From: Cycas panzhihuaensis
Taxonomy: Eukaryota; Cycadophyta
Length of the DNA stretch: 64,000 nucleotides
Direction: 5' to 3'
Assembly (NCBI GenBank): GCA_023213395.1
Contig: CM041465.1
Span: forward strand, 47,251,741 to 47,315,740
A program made the translations under genes and the position numbers. The notes beneath the pieces were generated by a model. It ran no database searches. It saw nothing but the letters and a program-made list of their open reading frames with translations, and was not told where the DNA came from. This document shows positions 1 through 10,571 of this stretch, in pieces (the first letter of the stretch is position 1; each line of letters starts with the position of its first letter).

Positions 1-1060
1 ATAGTGAGAAATGGTTACAATGACTTAGGATCAAATCCAACCGACATCGAAAAAGCTACATACAAAGAAAATATCAAAAAAGATAATGAAGCCTTAGCCC
101 TTATTTTTTACGCTTTGGAAGATCATGTTTTCCCACGCGTTAGTGAATCCATTAAGTCCAAAGAGGCTTGGGATACTTTACAGCTTATATACGAAGGGGC
201 TGCGTCCTCTAAACTACAAAACTTAAGAAGTAAGTTCAAAAATTTACGTATGATGCCTCATGAATCAATAACTGAATTTATGACCAAGATTTAAGACATA
301 GTTAACCAAATGAGGTCCCTTGGGGATACCTTAACCGAACAAAGAGTTGTTGAACGGATCCTTCGATGTGTAGGAGCCGTTAGACGCTTTGAGATGGTAG
401 CTACTAGTATTAGTGTATCTAAAGACCTAAGTACCCTCAAAATAGAACAACTTACTGCTATGCTCATGTCCATAGAAGAGCAACAAGCTGCCAATGAAAC
501 CTTAGAACATGCCTTTGCTACAAAGGCCAATATTCAACCTAATCCTCAAGATGGCACTTCAAACCAAAATGAATCTCCTCTAAGGCGAAAAGATGAAAAC
601 CCTAGAAATGAACCTAGACAAAATCCTCCACGATACCAAGCTCCTCATAATAGACAAGGACGACCCCCACAACATGAAAATTCTCCTAGACATTCAAACA
701 CTCAAAGAAACCCTAACCAACAAAGACAAGTTGAAAATCCTCCATGTTGTCCACATTGTCATGGGAACCCACAACCTTCTAGAACACCTCAAAACTATCG
801 TGACCAACCAAGAAATAATCATACTCAATTCTATGAGGAAAGGGGGAGACCTCTCAACTTTGATCACTCTTCACCAAGGAATCAAAATCTTAGTTATGGA
901 AAAAGAGATCAACTATATTGCACTTATTACCGTAGAAATGGTCACACTGAAGATAAGTGTTTTTCCAAACATGGACCACCCTCTAGAGGACATGTGTCAA
1001 ATACATCAGAATCTAAAATCAACAATAGGTTATTTCTATCTAGTTTTTCAAACCAGGAAG
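1..1060 (+). pseudogene. X gag (UBN2-type capsid and CCHC nucleocapsid), broken
   Basis: This is the retrotransposon capsid protein, which packages element RNA. It reads in frame 1 from the window edge; the true start lies upstream. The helical UBN2-like gag (motifs AWDTLQLIYEG and SKFKNLRMM near 160-260) is interrupted by TAA at 292-294, a likely C-to-T change of a CAA codon, and then continues in the same frame. A Pro/Asn/Gln-rich, basic linker covers about 540-900. The nucleocapsid knuckle at 919-960 reads CTYYRRNGHTEDKC: the second zinc cysteine is tyrosine (TAC, 928-930), one G-to-A change from cysteine. The frame runs on into protease without a break. Confidence 0.9.
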
Positions 1061-2196
1061 AAGAGGATGATAGTTGGTACATTGATTCTGGTTGTTCCAC
1101 CCATATGACCCATAAAGAATAATTATTTCAAACTTTGGATACAAATAAGAAAGGGTCTATTATGTTTGGAGACAACACCTCTCACCAATCGATTGGAAAA
1201 GGTAACATTGCCTTATTGACTGATAGTGGTGAATACAAATATTTAAATGATGTTCTATACGTCCCCGCTTTAAAGAAAAACTTACTATCGGTAGGACAGA
1301 GGATGGGACAAGACTATAAAATAATTTTTGACAACGACGAATGTGTTATTAAAGACAAACGACAAAATGAAGCTATTGTTGCTAGGGGTATCATGACTAA
1401 AGATCGTCTATTTAAACTTACTATCACCCCCTCAGATACATATGCCCTTAGAACCACAACTACTATGGATAGTGACCTATGGCATCGACGTTTCGGTCAC
1501 CTTAATTATACAAGTTTAGCCCTTATGAAAAGATTAGATATGGTTAATGGCTTACCCCCTATTGATGTTAATAAAGAGTTGTGTGAGGGATGCCTTCTTG
1601 GAAAACACCATAGAGAAAGTTTTCCAGACTTTAGCCATCGGGCATCTGCCCCTCTTCAACTCATCTACACAGATATTTGTGGCCCAATGGCCACTCCCTC
1701 TCGGCGGTGCCAAATATTTCCTTACATTCATTGATGACTTTACAAGAAAGACTTGGGTGTTCTTTCTCAAATACAAATCAGATGCTTTTGACCACTTTGT
1801 TGACTTCAAAACCTTCGTTGAGCGACAAAGTGGATATCATATCCTCTCCTTAAGATCAGATAATGGGGGAGAATTTACCTCTAATATCTTCAAAGACATC
1901 AGTATCCAACATGGGATTAGGCGACAACATACCAACCCCTACACCCCACAACAAAATGGTGTAGGCGAAAGGAAAACAGAACTATCGTAGAAATGGCACG
2001 TTGTATGCTTAAAGATAAAAACTTAGGCCATGAATTTTGGGTCAAGTCCATACCACGCCTACTTACTTAATCGATGTTCCACAAAAGTTAAGGGAAGACA
2101 CGGAAGAAGCATGGACAGTTATAAACCTAGATCCGTCACCTTAAGGTATTTGGTACATTTAGCCTATGCCCACATCCCCACTAAAGAAGAACCAAA
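1061..2196 (+). pseudogene. X protease and integrase region of pol, broken
   Basis: The aspartic protease is marked by WYIDSGCSTHM, with the catalytic Asp codon at 1084-1086. A TAA at 1120-1122 follows, again probably from CAA. The pre-integrase and HHCC zinc region (WHRRFGHLN, then CEGCLLGKHH) spans about 1480-1620. The DD35E integrase residues are all present: Asp 1672-1674, Asp 1859-1861 and Glu 1967-1969, the last two 36 codons apart. The first Asp is separated from the others by a frame change near 1700-1710 that looks like loss of a CT dinucleotide. A base is missing in the A-run at about 1973-1976, and 2040-2196 changes frame at least once more. Confidence 0.9.
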
Positions 2197-4119
2197 TTAG
2201 ATGATCATAGTTTAAAATGTATCTTTATTGGATATAGTGAATCATCAAAATCTTACAAAGTTTATGATCCCAAATCCCGAAAAGTTATACTGAGTAGGGA
2301 TGTCAAATTTCAAGAAGACACCTACTATCAAAATAATCACGAACAACAAAAGGACATTACTATTAAGTTTAATGCATCAAATACATCCAAATATGTGCCA
2401 CCTATGTGGAGAACCTCTCCAGAAACTACTAGGGAAACAACATCACCTCAACCACCATCACAACCCCTACCTAAATGGGTTCAACGCAATCATGACTTAG
2501 GAAATATATTAGATAACAATCGAAGATCTACACGTTCACACAAAGTTAACTTCGCTCTAATGAGTAAGTTACTTGAAAGTCATGAGCCTCAAACCTTTGG
2601 TGAGGCTAATCAACATGAGTGCTGGCAAAAAGCCATGCAAGAGGAATATAAATCTATCGTTAAAAATGACACTTGGGAACTTGTAGACTTACCACCAAGA
2701 AAGAAAGCCATTGGAACCAAATGGGTTTATAAGACTAAGTTCCATTCTGATGGATCAATTGATAAATATAAAGCTCGTTTAGTTGCCAAAGGATATGCCC
2801 AAAGAGAAGGCATAGACTATACCGAAACATTTGCCCTAGTTGCTAGAATGGAATCAGTTCGCATGATAATAAGTTTAGCCCAAATGGGTTGGCTTTGTTT
2901 ATCAAATGGATGTAAAAAGTGCTTTCTTAAATGGTTATATCCAAGAAGATATCTATGTCTCTCAACCCCTCAGTTTTGTAGTCAGGGGGGAAGAAAACAA
3001 AGTGTATAAGTTAAAGAAAGCATTATATGGTCTAAAACAAGCACCTAGGGCTTGGTATTCCCGTATAGACACATATCTTAAAGATCAAGGGTTTGAAAGA
3101 TCTCAAGCAGATCCAAACCTATACACTAAAATTAAAGGAAATTCGATATTGACTGTAGGTCTTTACGTAGATGACTTAATTTATACTGGAAATGACTCCC
3201 AACTCTTAAATCAATTTAAAGAAGCTATGTGTAAGGAATTCGAAATGACAGACTTAGGTCTTATGCACTACTTCCTAGGATTGGAAGTGTGGCAAGATAA
3301 ACAAGGAATATTTATATCTCAACGTAAATATATATTAGACCTTCTACAAAGATTTAATATGACAAACTGTAAACCATTATCAATACCAGCAGAAATTGGA
3401 ATTAAACTCTCTAAGACAGATGACTCAAGTTCAGTTGATCCCACTCACTATAGACAATTGATTGGGAGCCTACTTTATTTAACCTCTACTCGACCTGATA
3501 TAACATACTCTGTAAGTGTTGTATCTAGATTTATACAGGAGCCAAAGACATCCCATTGGCAAGCTACTAAAAGAATCCTCAGATACCTTAAAGGGACTTC
3601 AGACTTTGGACTATACTACAAACCTACATCCGAGTTTCAGTTAACTGGTTACACAGATTCAGATTGGGCTGGTGATATTGATGATAGGAAATCTACTTCC
3701 GGTTATGCATTTAGTATGGGATCAGCAGCAGTAGCTTGGAGTTCAAAGAAACAAAATACCGTTTCCTTATCCACAACCGAAGCAGAATATAAAGCCGCAG
3801 TGTTAGGAGCCTGTGAATCAATCTGGTTAAGAAGACTCTTACAGGATTTTCAAATTAAACAGCAAGGCCCCACTAAAATTTGGTGTGACAATCAGAGCGC
3901 TATTCAAATGACCAAAAATCCAGTATTCCATGGCAGAACAAAGCACATTGAAACTCAATACCACTTTATTCTGAACTTGTACAAGCGTAAGAGATAGAGT
4001 TGACTTATCAGAAGATCAAGATCAAACAAAGGATATTTTACAAAGGCCTTGGGAAAAATCAAGTTTGAAAAGTTCAGAGATGATTTAGGAGTCATACACA
4101 TTGGGCTTATGGGGGAGAA
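2197..4119 (+). pseudogene. X reverse transcriptase and RNase H, frameshifted
   Basis: The integrase tail and RT fingers read in frame 1 from 2197 to about 2893 (GTKWVYKTKF, YKARLVAKGYAQ). One extra T in the run near 2894-2896 moves the remainder to frame 2, which stays open to 3997. The RT active site YVDD is intact at 3164-3175. RNase H motifs are clear: TDSDWAGDIDD, STTEAEY and WCDNQSAIQMT. After HIETQYHFI the frame is lost near 3965-3995, and recognisable C-terminal polyprotein sequence continues, shifted, to the LTR. This is the best-preserved RT of the window: residues look functional and the defects are frame breaks. Family assignment is secure from residue order. Confidence 0.93.
4107..4119 (+). 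promoter_or_regulatory. X polypurine tract
   Basis: The run TATGGGGGAGAA lies directly before the LTR's TGTTGGG. In LTR retrotransposons this purine run primes plus-strand DNA synthesis. The position fixes the left end of the LTR. Confidence 0.85.
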
Positions 4120-4451
4120 TGTTGGGAATAATCCCAATGTACATGCACTAGAGCACTTAGGGCCCCTCAAAGCCACCTTTGAGGGCCCCTAGGGCACCTT
4201 GAGCCGTTCAATAGCCGCCCGGACCGACCACTCACGTGAGGTACGTATAACCGTTATTTATTTTTTATATTTTTTCAAACTAACCTTATTTGTTGTGCAG
4301 CTAGGGTGATGGCACCCGACGCCTCCCCGAATTCTCTATATAAGGGTTGGGAATACCTCCCTGGTGTTTATCAACACCGCCACTCTTTCGGAAATCACCG
4401 TTGTACTCAAGATGAAAGCTTCGTGATGTCCTGCTCTGCCCTCCGACTCCA
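4120..4451 (+). repeat. X 3' LTR
   Basis: It begins TGTTGGGAATAATCCCAATG, a short inverted repeat (TTGGGA/TCCCAA), right after the polypurine tract. A TATA box (CTATATAAG, about 4335-4343) fits the start of R. The right end is taken at CA 4450-4451; 4454 is an alternative. About 332 bp. It is homologous to the F LTR at 58522-58876, with shared blocks at the start (GGGCCCC, AAAGCCACCTTT) and after the TATA box (GGAATACCTCCCT). Confidence 0.85.
4335..4378 (+). promoter_or_regulatory. X LTR core promoter and downstream hairpin
   Basis: A TATA box at about 4335-4343 is followed about 20 bases later by a perfect 6-bp hairpin, GGTGTT (4363-4368), loop TATC, AACACC (4373-4378). The same hairpin lies at the same place in the F LTR. 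Its position would be within R or early U5, where LTR RNAs often carry structure; the function here is inferred. Confidence 0.6.
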
Positions 4452-4585
4452 TCACTGCCTCAAGGCCATTAGTCCCCAAATCCCCTAGTTGGGGGCCCTT
4501 CAACAAGCCCTTAGACCCCATAAAGCAGCTCAAATGTAACATCTATACATATGTAACACTTGTAATATGCTCAATACATCTAATA
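4452..4585 (-). repeat. E 3' LTR remnant
   Basis: This is the outer 134 bp of E's 3' LTR, cut by X. It contains CCCTTCAACAAGCCCTTAGA, which parallels CCTTCAATAAGCCCTTGAA at about 19068-19086 in E's 5' LTR. It ends in CATCTAATA at 4585, where a canonical LTR would end CATCTAACA. The bases after it (GTCTCCCACTTATT) are the complement of E's polypurine tract AAGTGGGAGAC. Confidence 0.8.
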
Positions 4586-5373
4586 GTCTCCCACTTATTA
4601 AATGCTTTGTAAGAAACTTATATATACAACTACTAAATGTCTAAATCATACACATCAATTGATTTTCTATACTAATTAAAACTTTTTATATTAATAGCCT
4701 TAGTTAATGAGTCTGCAACATTATATTATGTAGCGACCTTCTAAAAGTTCACCTTATTAGAATCAACCTTTTCTCTTATAAAATAGAACTACACATTAAT
4801 ATGCTTCAATCTAGCATGAAAAGTAGGGTTCTTAGTCAGATAGATTACACTTTGACTATCACAATCTATCCTCATAGCTTCCTACTTAAATACAATATTT
4901 ATGCATAACCTTTATAACTAAACTACTTCCTTACATACATGAGGAACTACTATATACTATGCTTCTATGATTAAAAGTATAACAACTTATTCCCTCTTTG
5001 TTATCCAACTGATTGCACCACAACAAAGGGTAAACCCATACCTGCTTATAAATATTTTATTGTTAAGATCTATTACCTAATTAGCATTAATAAATCCTTT
5101 TCTACTCTATATGGGAACTCCTTAGTAGTAAATTTCATAGTCTCATATGCTTCACATATATTAAAAAATCATATTTATAGCATCCCAATACTCACTACTT
5201 AGGTTTAACATGTATTTACTAATAACTCCTACTACATGGGTAATGTTTGACCAAGTACTAACCATTACATACATTAGACTTTTGATTGCATTTACATATG
5301 GGACAAAAGCTATGTCCTCAACATCTTAGTGAGTTTTTGGGCATTTCTTAACTAAAAGTTTAACATTAATAAG
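4586..5373 (-). pseudogene. E RNase H and RT C-terminus, fragment
   Basis: On the minus strand the sequence reads as copia RT tail and RNase H. The motif EDIAFVPYVNAIKSLMYVM corresponds to the usual VPYxxAIGSLMY, followed by HVVGVISKYM. The RNase H start reads INAN instead of the usual VDAD, so two acidic residues have become Asn, and FTLCCGAISW follows. Stop codons recur throughout. At 5373 the frame is cut by A and resumes at 8507 without loss of aligned residues. It is not functional. Confidence 0.8.
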
Positions 5374-8300
5374 TGGAATCACACCTCTGGGGGAGTTAAC
5401 TAAACTTAGATGAGGTCAAGCTAAATGATCAATTACTTAGGTAGATATGGACCTATGGTGGCAAGTGAAAGAAATCACCCACAAAGGCCACTTGTGTATC
5501 AGAATGCAGGTTTGGGACCCGTAAATAGTACATAGACTCCTTTGAGGCAACCCTTCCTAGATTTGGAGTGGCAGGGAAGTGAGGGATCTCCTCGGTTTCC
5601 TAAGTAACCTCAAGAGGGGCCCTCCCGTCCTTGGGTGGTCAAAGGAGGGAGGAAAGAAAGGGCGAGGGAATGGCTCCTCACATGGAAAGGGAGTTTGAAG
5701 GAGATGACTTTAGTAGAAAAAAATGATGGTACATGCACGTGAGGGGTTAGGAGGATGACTAATCTCATGGGTTAGGTATTGACCTAAAGGCCACACTAAA
5801 GTAGTCTAAGCAAACTGAGTAGAGAATACAAAGAAAGCGGCCTTGCAAGAGGGATTCCATAAAGGCTCCAAATCTAAGAGGATCTTAGGGGTAAGAACCA
5901 ATAAAAGAGATGTCTTAATGTTTATATTTATTGGTTGCAATGTGGAGTGATGTAGAGAGGGTGAAGTGCATGTAACAATGTGTTTTTATGTGTGAAGAAG
6001 TTACTTTTCAAAGTAAGAAAATAATATGGAATTCTCACTCATTTACCCATACATATAACCTTACTCTTTTTATCTTTAGAATACAAGAAGGAAATATTAC
6101 AAAGGAAAGCTATATGGCACAAGAAAAATATATGCAATAGACGTAGGGTCACTAGGTGATGCAACAAGGTAAAAGGGGTGCGGGCTTGCACATGCATAAG
6201 TTCTACATGCACTTTACAAGGAAGCAAGTAAACTAGTTAAGTGTATGTGACCTAAGTTAATCCTTCTTCTTTCCCTTTTCTCCAAATGATGTACAAGCAA
6301 AAGGAAGAGAGAAAAGAAAGGAAAATTAGGAAAGTGCAAGGTGTACCTAGAATATGACGACCGAAGTAGTGCTCCCCTTGTTATGCTCGCTATCCTTGTC
6401 CTTCTCCAACCATGGGTGATGCGGCAGAATAATGTTGATAAAGAAGATGAGGGGTGCTCCCTTGCCTTCCTCCAAATCAAAGGAAAAGAAAAGAAAAAGA
6501 AATTAATGCAAGGGAATACAAAGGTAAATACAACTTTATGAGCCAAAGGAAATGATGGTTGGAAAGGGAGGAACGTACCTGGAACAGAACCTCCTTCACT
6601 CTCCACATGCAACAAGATGACTTGTAATCAAACAAGGTTTACTCTTTCCCAATGGGTGAAAAATATATATAGGATAGATGTACAATATGGAGAATGACAG
6701 GATACACGTATCTTAGTTAAGAAACACATGCATCACAATATCACCCTTTATCCTTTATATGTCATCTAATAAACAATATGGGGAGAAGGGGTAAAAGGGA
6801 GAAGAAGGATGGCTAGCCTTAGAATGGATAACCCTCTAGATCAGCAAGTACTCTATGCTTCCCACGTACCAAGATGTGAAGGGAGGAAAGTACAACAAAC
6901 TTTTAGAATGTAAGCTAAGAAGTAGTGAATAATGTTGTAAATGTCACCAATGTTGCAGAAGTTGCAACGTGCGACTTTTGTAACTTTGACAAGGCTAAGC
7001 CAAAAGGCGAAAGAGATATGGGATGGGGGTTGAAAACCCACTTGTGTAGGACCAACAAGGATTAGTAGCAAGCATAGCAATGGGCTACCTACGCTGCTGC
7101 AATTAGTGACCTTCCTTCTAACAACCCTTTAAAAACCCAAGGGAAGCACGAAGAAGATGAGATGAGGAGAGAAGGGGGCTACTCTTGAGGAGAAGGCTTA
7201 CTGGGTGCAAAACCCTACCTTGGTTCCTTTCACTCTCCGTGAATGCCTCTTCTTTGTTGCCTCCTTGAAGAAACCAAGGAGTAGCCAGAAGAACAAAAGG
7301 AAACCAACGAAAAAGGGAGGGTTTGCCTCCTATTTACATTAGAGAAAATATAGGGAAAGTGTTATAAAAGTATTGACAAACGATATTTATGTTACTCAAA
7401 AGAAGGTAAAAGAAAGTATAAGCTCAAAGATACCTGTTGTATGCAGATCATAGATGGATCTGCTTGAGAAAAAGGGAGAGAAACCAACCCTATGGGGTTT
7501 GCAGGTGGGGAACCCCAAAGGAGTAACAAGTTGGAAAGAAACTAGAGTGAAGAGGAGAATCTGAGCTTGATGGAGTACTTGGAGCATGATCTTCACTTGG
7601 GTGGCCATGTTATAGGCATGTTGCTGTGTGTTTGGAGCTGTAGGAGGCTAGTAGTTGGCTAAGAAGATGATGTAGTAGGTTCTGTCCTAATAAAGGGCAT
7701 TTCTTGATGAAGTGGTAAAAAAAAATGAATGTGTGAGAGAGAGAGAGAGAGCAAATGAGTATGTTTTTAGGTTTTTATACCCAACCCTAGCTCAATCAAA
7801 AGATTAAGGTTTAGCCTGGGCTAGGAATAAGTCCTTGCCACATGGCAATTTTATAATAAATGTGAAATTAGCCATGGTAGATTTTAAAAAATAAATTATG
7901 ATAGTTGCCCCATAGTAAACTTAGTGATACCGTGAAGTTTACAGTGATACCATGAAGTTTGTTACAGTGCAGCATAAACATGGAGAAAAATAAAGAGAAA
8001 GAAACTTAAAAGCTCTAAAAAAAAGAGGGAACTCAGGCCTAGAGGGGTAGGATACTCTGTCCAGGCGGCAAGAAAGGGTTATAGGTCTTAGGAGAGCCTA
8101 TAACAGATAGATACTAACGGTGAGAAGTTCCTAAAAAGTCAACAAATAGGTGGAGGATGCTAACCAAGCCTAGGGGAGGTGTTAGAGGTCATGATACACT
8201 GATAGGTGATGAGATTAGGCTATAGAGGCTAAAATGGTACTTGGGAGCATTGTGAAGACATGGAGGAGGGTTATAGAGTGCCATGGGATTCATATCCCTA

Positions 8301-8506
8301 GATTGTTATAGGTTGGAAAAAAGTTCTAAGATGCAGTATAGCCAAGCAGTGGATGTATAATGATCATGCAGTGAATCAATCATTGTGTAATGCAAATGCA
8401 GTGCCTCAATCCACCTTTCCTAGAACTGATAAAGGCCAGGGATAGAAGTGCATCTGTACTTACCTAAGTTGACTTGCCTGTGTCCATTCCCGGTAGCCAA
8501 GAAACA
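5374..8506 (-). mobile_element. Giant solo LTR A inside element E
   Basis: A 3133-bp block interrupts E's RT. It begins TGGAATCACACC and ends AGCCAAGAAACA, so it has TG...CA ends. The flanks ATAAG (5369-5373) and ACAAG (8507-8511) look like a 5-bp target duplication with one C-to-T change. Read on the minus strand it starts TGTTTCTTGGCTACCGGGAATGG, close to the starts of B and C. I see no gag, RT or integrase, no internal second copy of either end and no primer site, so a solo LTR fits best. The sequence is rich in GGAAAG and GAAAGG runs, as in the C LTRs, and has a GA repeat at 7735-7752. Short open frames inside it (for example minus 6214-6615) match nothing I recognise. Confidence 0.75.
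7735..7752 (+). repeat. (GA)9 microsatellite in A
   Basis: This is a GA dinucleotide run. Shorter GA runs lie at about 19396-19410 and 26852-26868 in the C LTRs, at a comparable distance from one LTR end in each, suggesting a shared purine-repeat site in this LTR lineage. Confidence 0.8.
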
Positions 8507-10571
8507 ACAAGAAAAGAAACATCAACTAGATTATAGTCTTGTGTCCTAAATCATTATAGTATTGTTTTAATATATTATCTTTGGTTGAGCTAAATCTTCC
8601 TCTTTTCCTTGTCTCTCTTGATTTCAATGCCCAAAATAAAATTTGAAACATTAAGTTCCTTCATCTTAAAATGAGATCCCAATTTGGATTTCACAAGCTA
8701 GTTTATTTCTTTACGGCTAGCTATTAATAATATATCATCAACATATAAAGCTAAGATAATAAAGTGGTCACTAACTTATTTAAAATAGATGTAGAAATCA
8801 ACCATATTGTGCATAAATCCATCAACCACCATATATGAGTCAATTTTTTGGTACCACATCCTTAATGACTATTACAAGCCATATATTGAATTCTTCAACT
8901 TGCACACTATATTCTTCTTATTTGTAACTTTAAAACCTTTAGACTGTAACATATAATTTCTTCCTTAAGGTCACTATAAAGAAAAATTATCTTTATATAC
9001 ATTTGATCCACCTCAAGATTACATGCTACATTCAATAGAAATTTGATTGAACCTAATTTTACAATAGGATAAAAAACTTTATCAAAATATATTCCCTTTA
9101 CTCAGGAATAACCTTTTTCTACTAAATAGGCCTTGTACTTTTCCACAGTATCATCTACTCAAAACTTCATTTTGAAGATCTATTTATTATCAATAGGTTT
9201 CCTATTATTAGTAGATTTACTAAGCCCTTTATTTCACTTTTATCTAAGGCCATTATTTCTTCTTCCATGGACCATTTCTAGAGTTGGCTCTTTTTTGACT
9301 CTAGATCCTCTCAAATAATACATAGATTTTTACCTATAACAACTAAAATAAATGAGGAGTGATGAAAGTCTTTAAGAATATACCTATTAGGGTATTTTTT
9401 CTTCTTATGATTTGATCTCCTCAAGATGTGAGGTTCTTGAGATTGGGCCACCTCCTCAGTTGTTTCATCCTCTTCAACTAATCTCTCTTATTTTAAACTA
9501 CACCTTCTTAGAGTCTTCCTCCTTTGGTTCTTTATCCTAGTTTAGAGACTTAAACTCCTTTCTAAAGATAACATCATGGCTATACATAACTTTCTATGAT
9601 TTAGGGTTATAAAGATTATACCCTTTTACTACATTACCATTATTTATAAAATATATACTTTTGTGCTTTTAAATTAAGCTTTTCCCTTTGTAGTCTAGAA
9701 ACATACACAAAAGATTCACAACCAAAGACTTTGAGATGGTTTCTTACTACACACTTCTCTAGGTTTTTTATTTACCAAATAGTCATCAGTGATTTGTTTA
9801 TTACATAGCTCATAATCATCATAGCCTTAGCCCAGAATTTCTTATCTAAACTAGTAATATTGAGCATACTCCTTGATCTTTCCATCAAGGTCCTATTCAT
9901 CCTTTTAGTAACTCTATTCTACTATGGCATATAAAGAGTTATCTTCTACCTTGATATTCCACATTGCTTATACAACTTCTTAAATTCATTTAAGTAAAAC
10001 TCACCTTTATTATCTATTTTTAGAACCTTAATCCTCCTATCAATCTACTTTTTAACCAAGGCCTTGAATTCTTTGATTTTGTTGAAAACTTCATATTTTT
10101 ACTTGAAAAAGTAAAGCTATAGCTTTCTCGAGAAATCATCAATGAATAAGAAAAAATACTTGGACCCACCCAAAGATGGTACATTAATGGGCCTAAAAAC
10201 ACCATTGTGTACTAGTTGCAAAATCCTCTTTACTCTCTTCCAATTAGAAGGAAAACTTACATGATTCTATTTGCCATAAGCATAATGATTATAGAAATTA
10301 AAATCAAATAAGTTATCAATCTCAAAGTTATCTTTAGCCATACCTTTGTTGAGTAAATCATGTGCAATTTTTTCTCCAATGTGGACCAATCTCTAATGCC
10401 ATGGTATAGTCTTATTAGTTAATAATACTTGGATACCACTTGTATTACTGTTACATTCTGTAATAGTTAAACTATACCTACCAACACTCATTGTGCTAGT
10501 ATTAAGCTTATATAATATTTCATATAGGACTCCTTTCACTAACACTAATACTCCTTAAACTATTATGTAAC
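8507..10571 (-). pseudogene. E RT, integrase and pre-integrase, fragment
   Basis: The minus strand reads through RT, the integrase core and the GAG-pre-integrase region. The RT active site YVDD is intact (complement of 8734-8745, followed by ILL). The integrase core is seen at 10000-10210: GGSKYFFLFIDDFSRK, and a second catalytic Asp in KIDNKGEF. The first catalytic Asp appears to be Asn (VHNGVF where VHxDV is usual). Upstream, at about 10390-10560, are VLLTNKTIPWH and LVHIGEKIAHDLLNKG, the pre-integrase signature. Many stops make it inactive. B has been inserted at 10571, between this part and protease. Confidence 0.85.
10567..10571. repeat. Target-site duplication of B, left
   Basis: GTAAC stands immediately before B's TGAAACG and recurs at 13109-13113 after B's final GGGAAACA. 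A perfect 5-bp duplication is standard for LTR element integration. Confidence 0.9.

Larger units (their letters stand above)
1..4451 (+). mobile_element. Ty1/copia element X, 5' end outside window
   Basis: Domains run gag, protease, integrase, RT, RNase H, then a polypurine tract and a 3' LTR, which is the Ty1/copia order. The 5' LTR and the first part of gag lie left of base 1. The polyprotein is broken by two TAA stops and at least four frame changes, so it cannot be made intact. X has landed in the 3' LTR of minus-strand element E: sequence from about 4452 resembles the outer part of E's other LTR. If the LTR ends at CA 4450-4451 the target duplication would begin TCACT; an end at 4454 would give CTGCC. 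Decay is lighter than in D, E or G, so X is probably a fairly late insertion. Confidence 0.93.

Noticed and set aside
310-1122. ATG 310 and ATG 1135 considered as separate gene starts
   Set aside because: Both are in the same frame as upstream gag and protease and follow point stops at 292-294 and 1120-1122. They are internal methionines of one broken polyprotein.
4306-4542. Frames at 4306-4488 (+) and 4336-4542 (-) as genes
   Set aside because: They straddle the X LTR and E LTR remnant and are chance open frames in less AT-rich LTR sequence.
6214-6615. 133-codon minus frame in A, rich in Phe, Leu and Ser
   Set aside because: It comes from a purine-rich LTR read on its pyrimidine strand, with no motif and no homologue in B.
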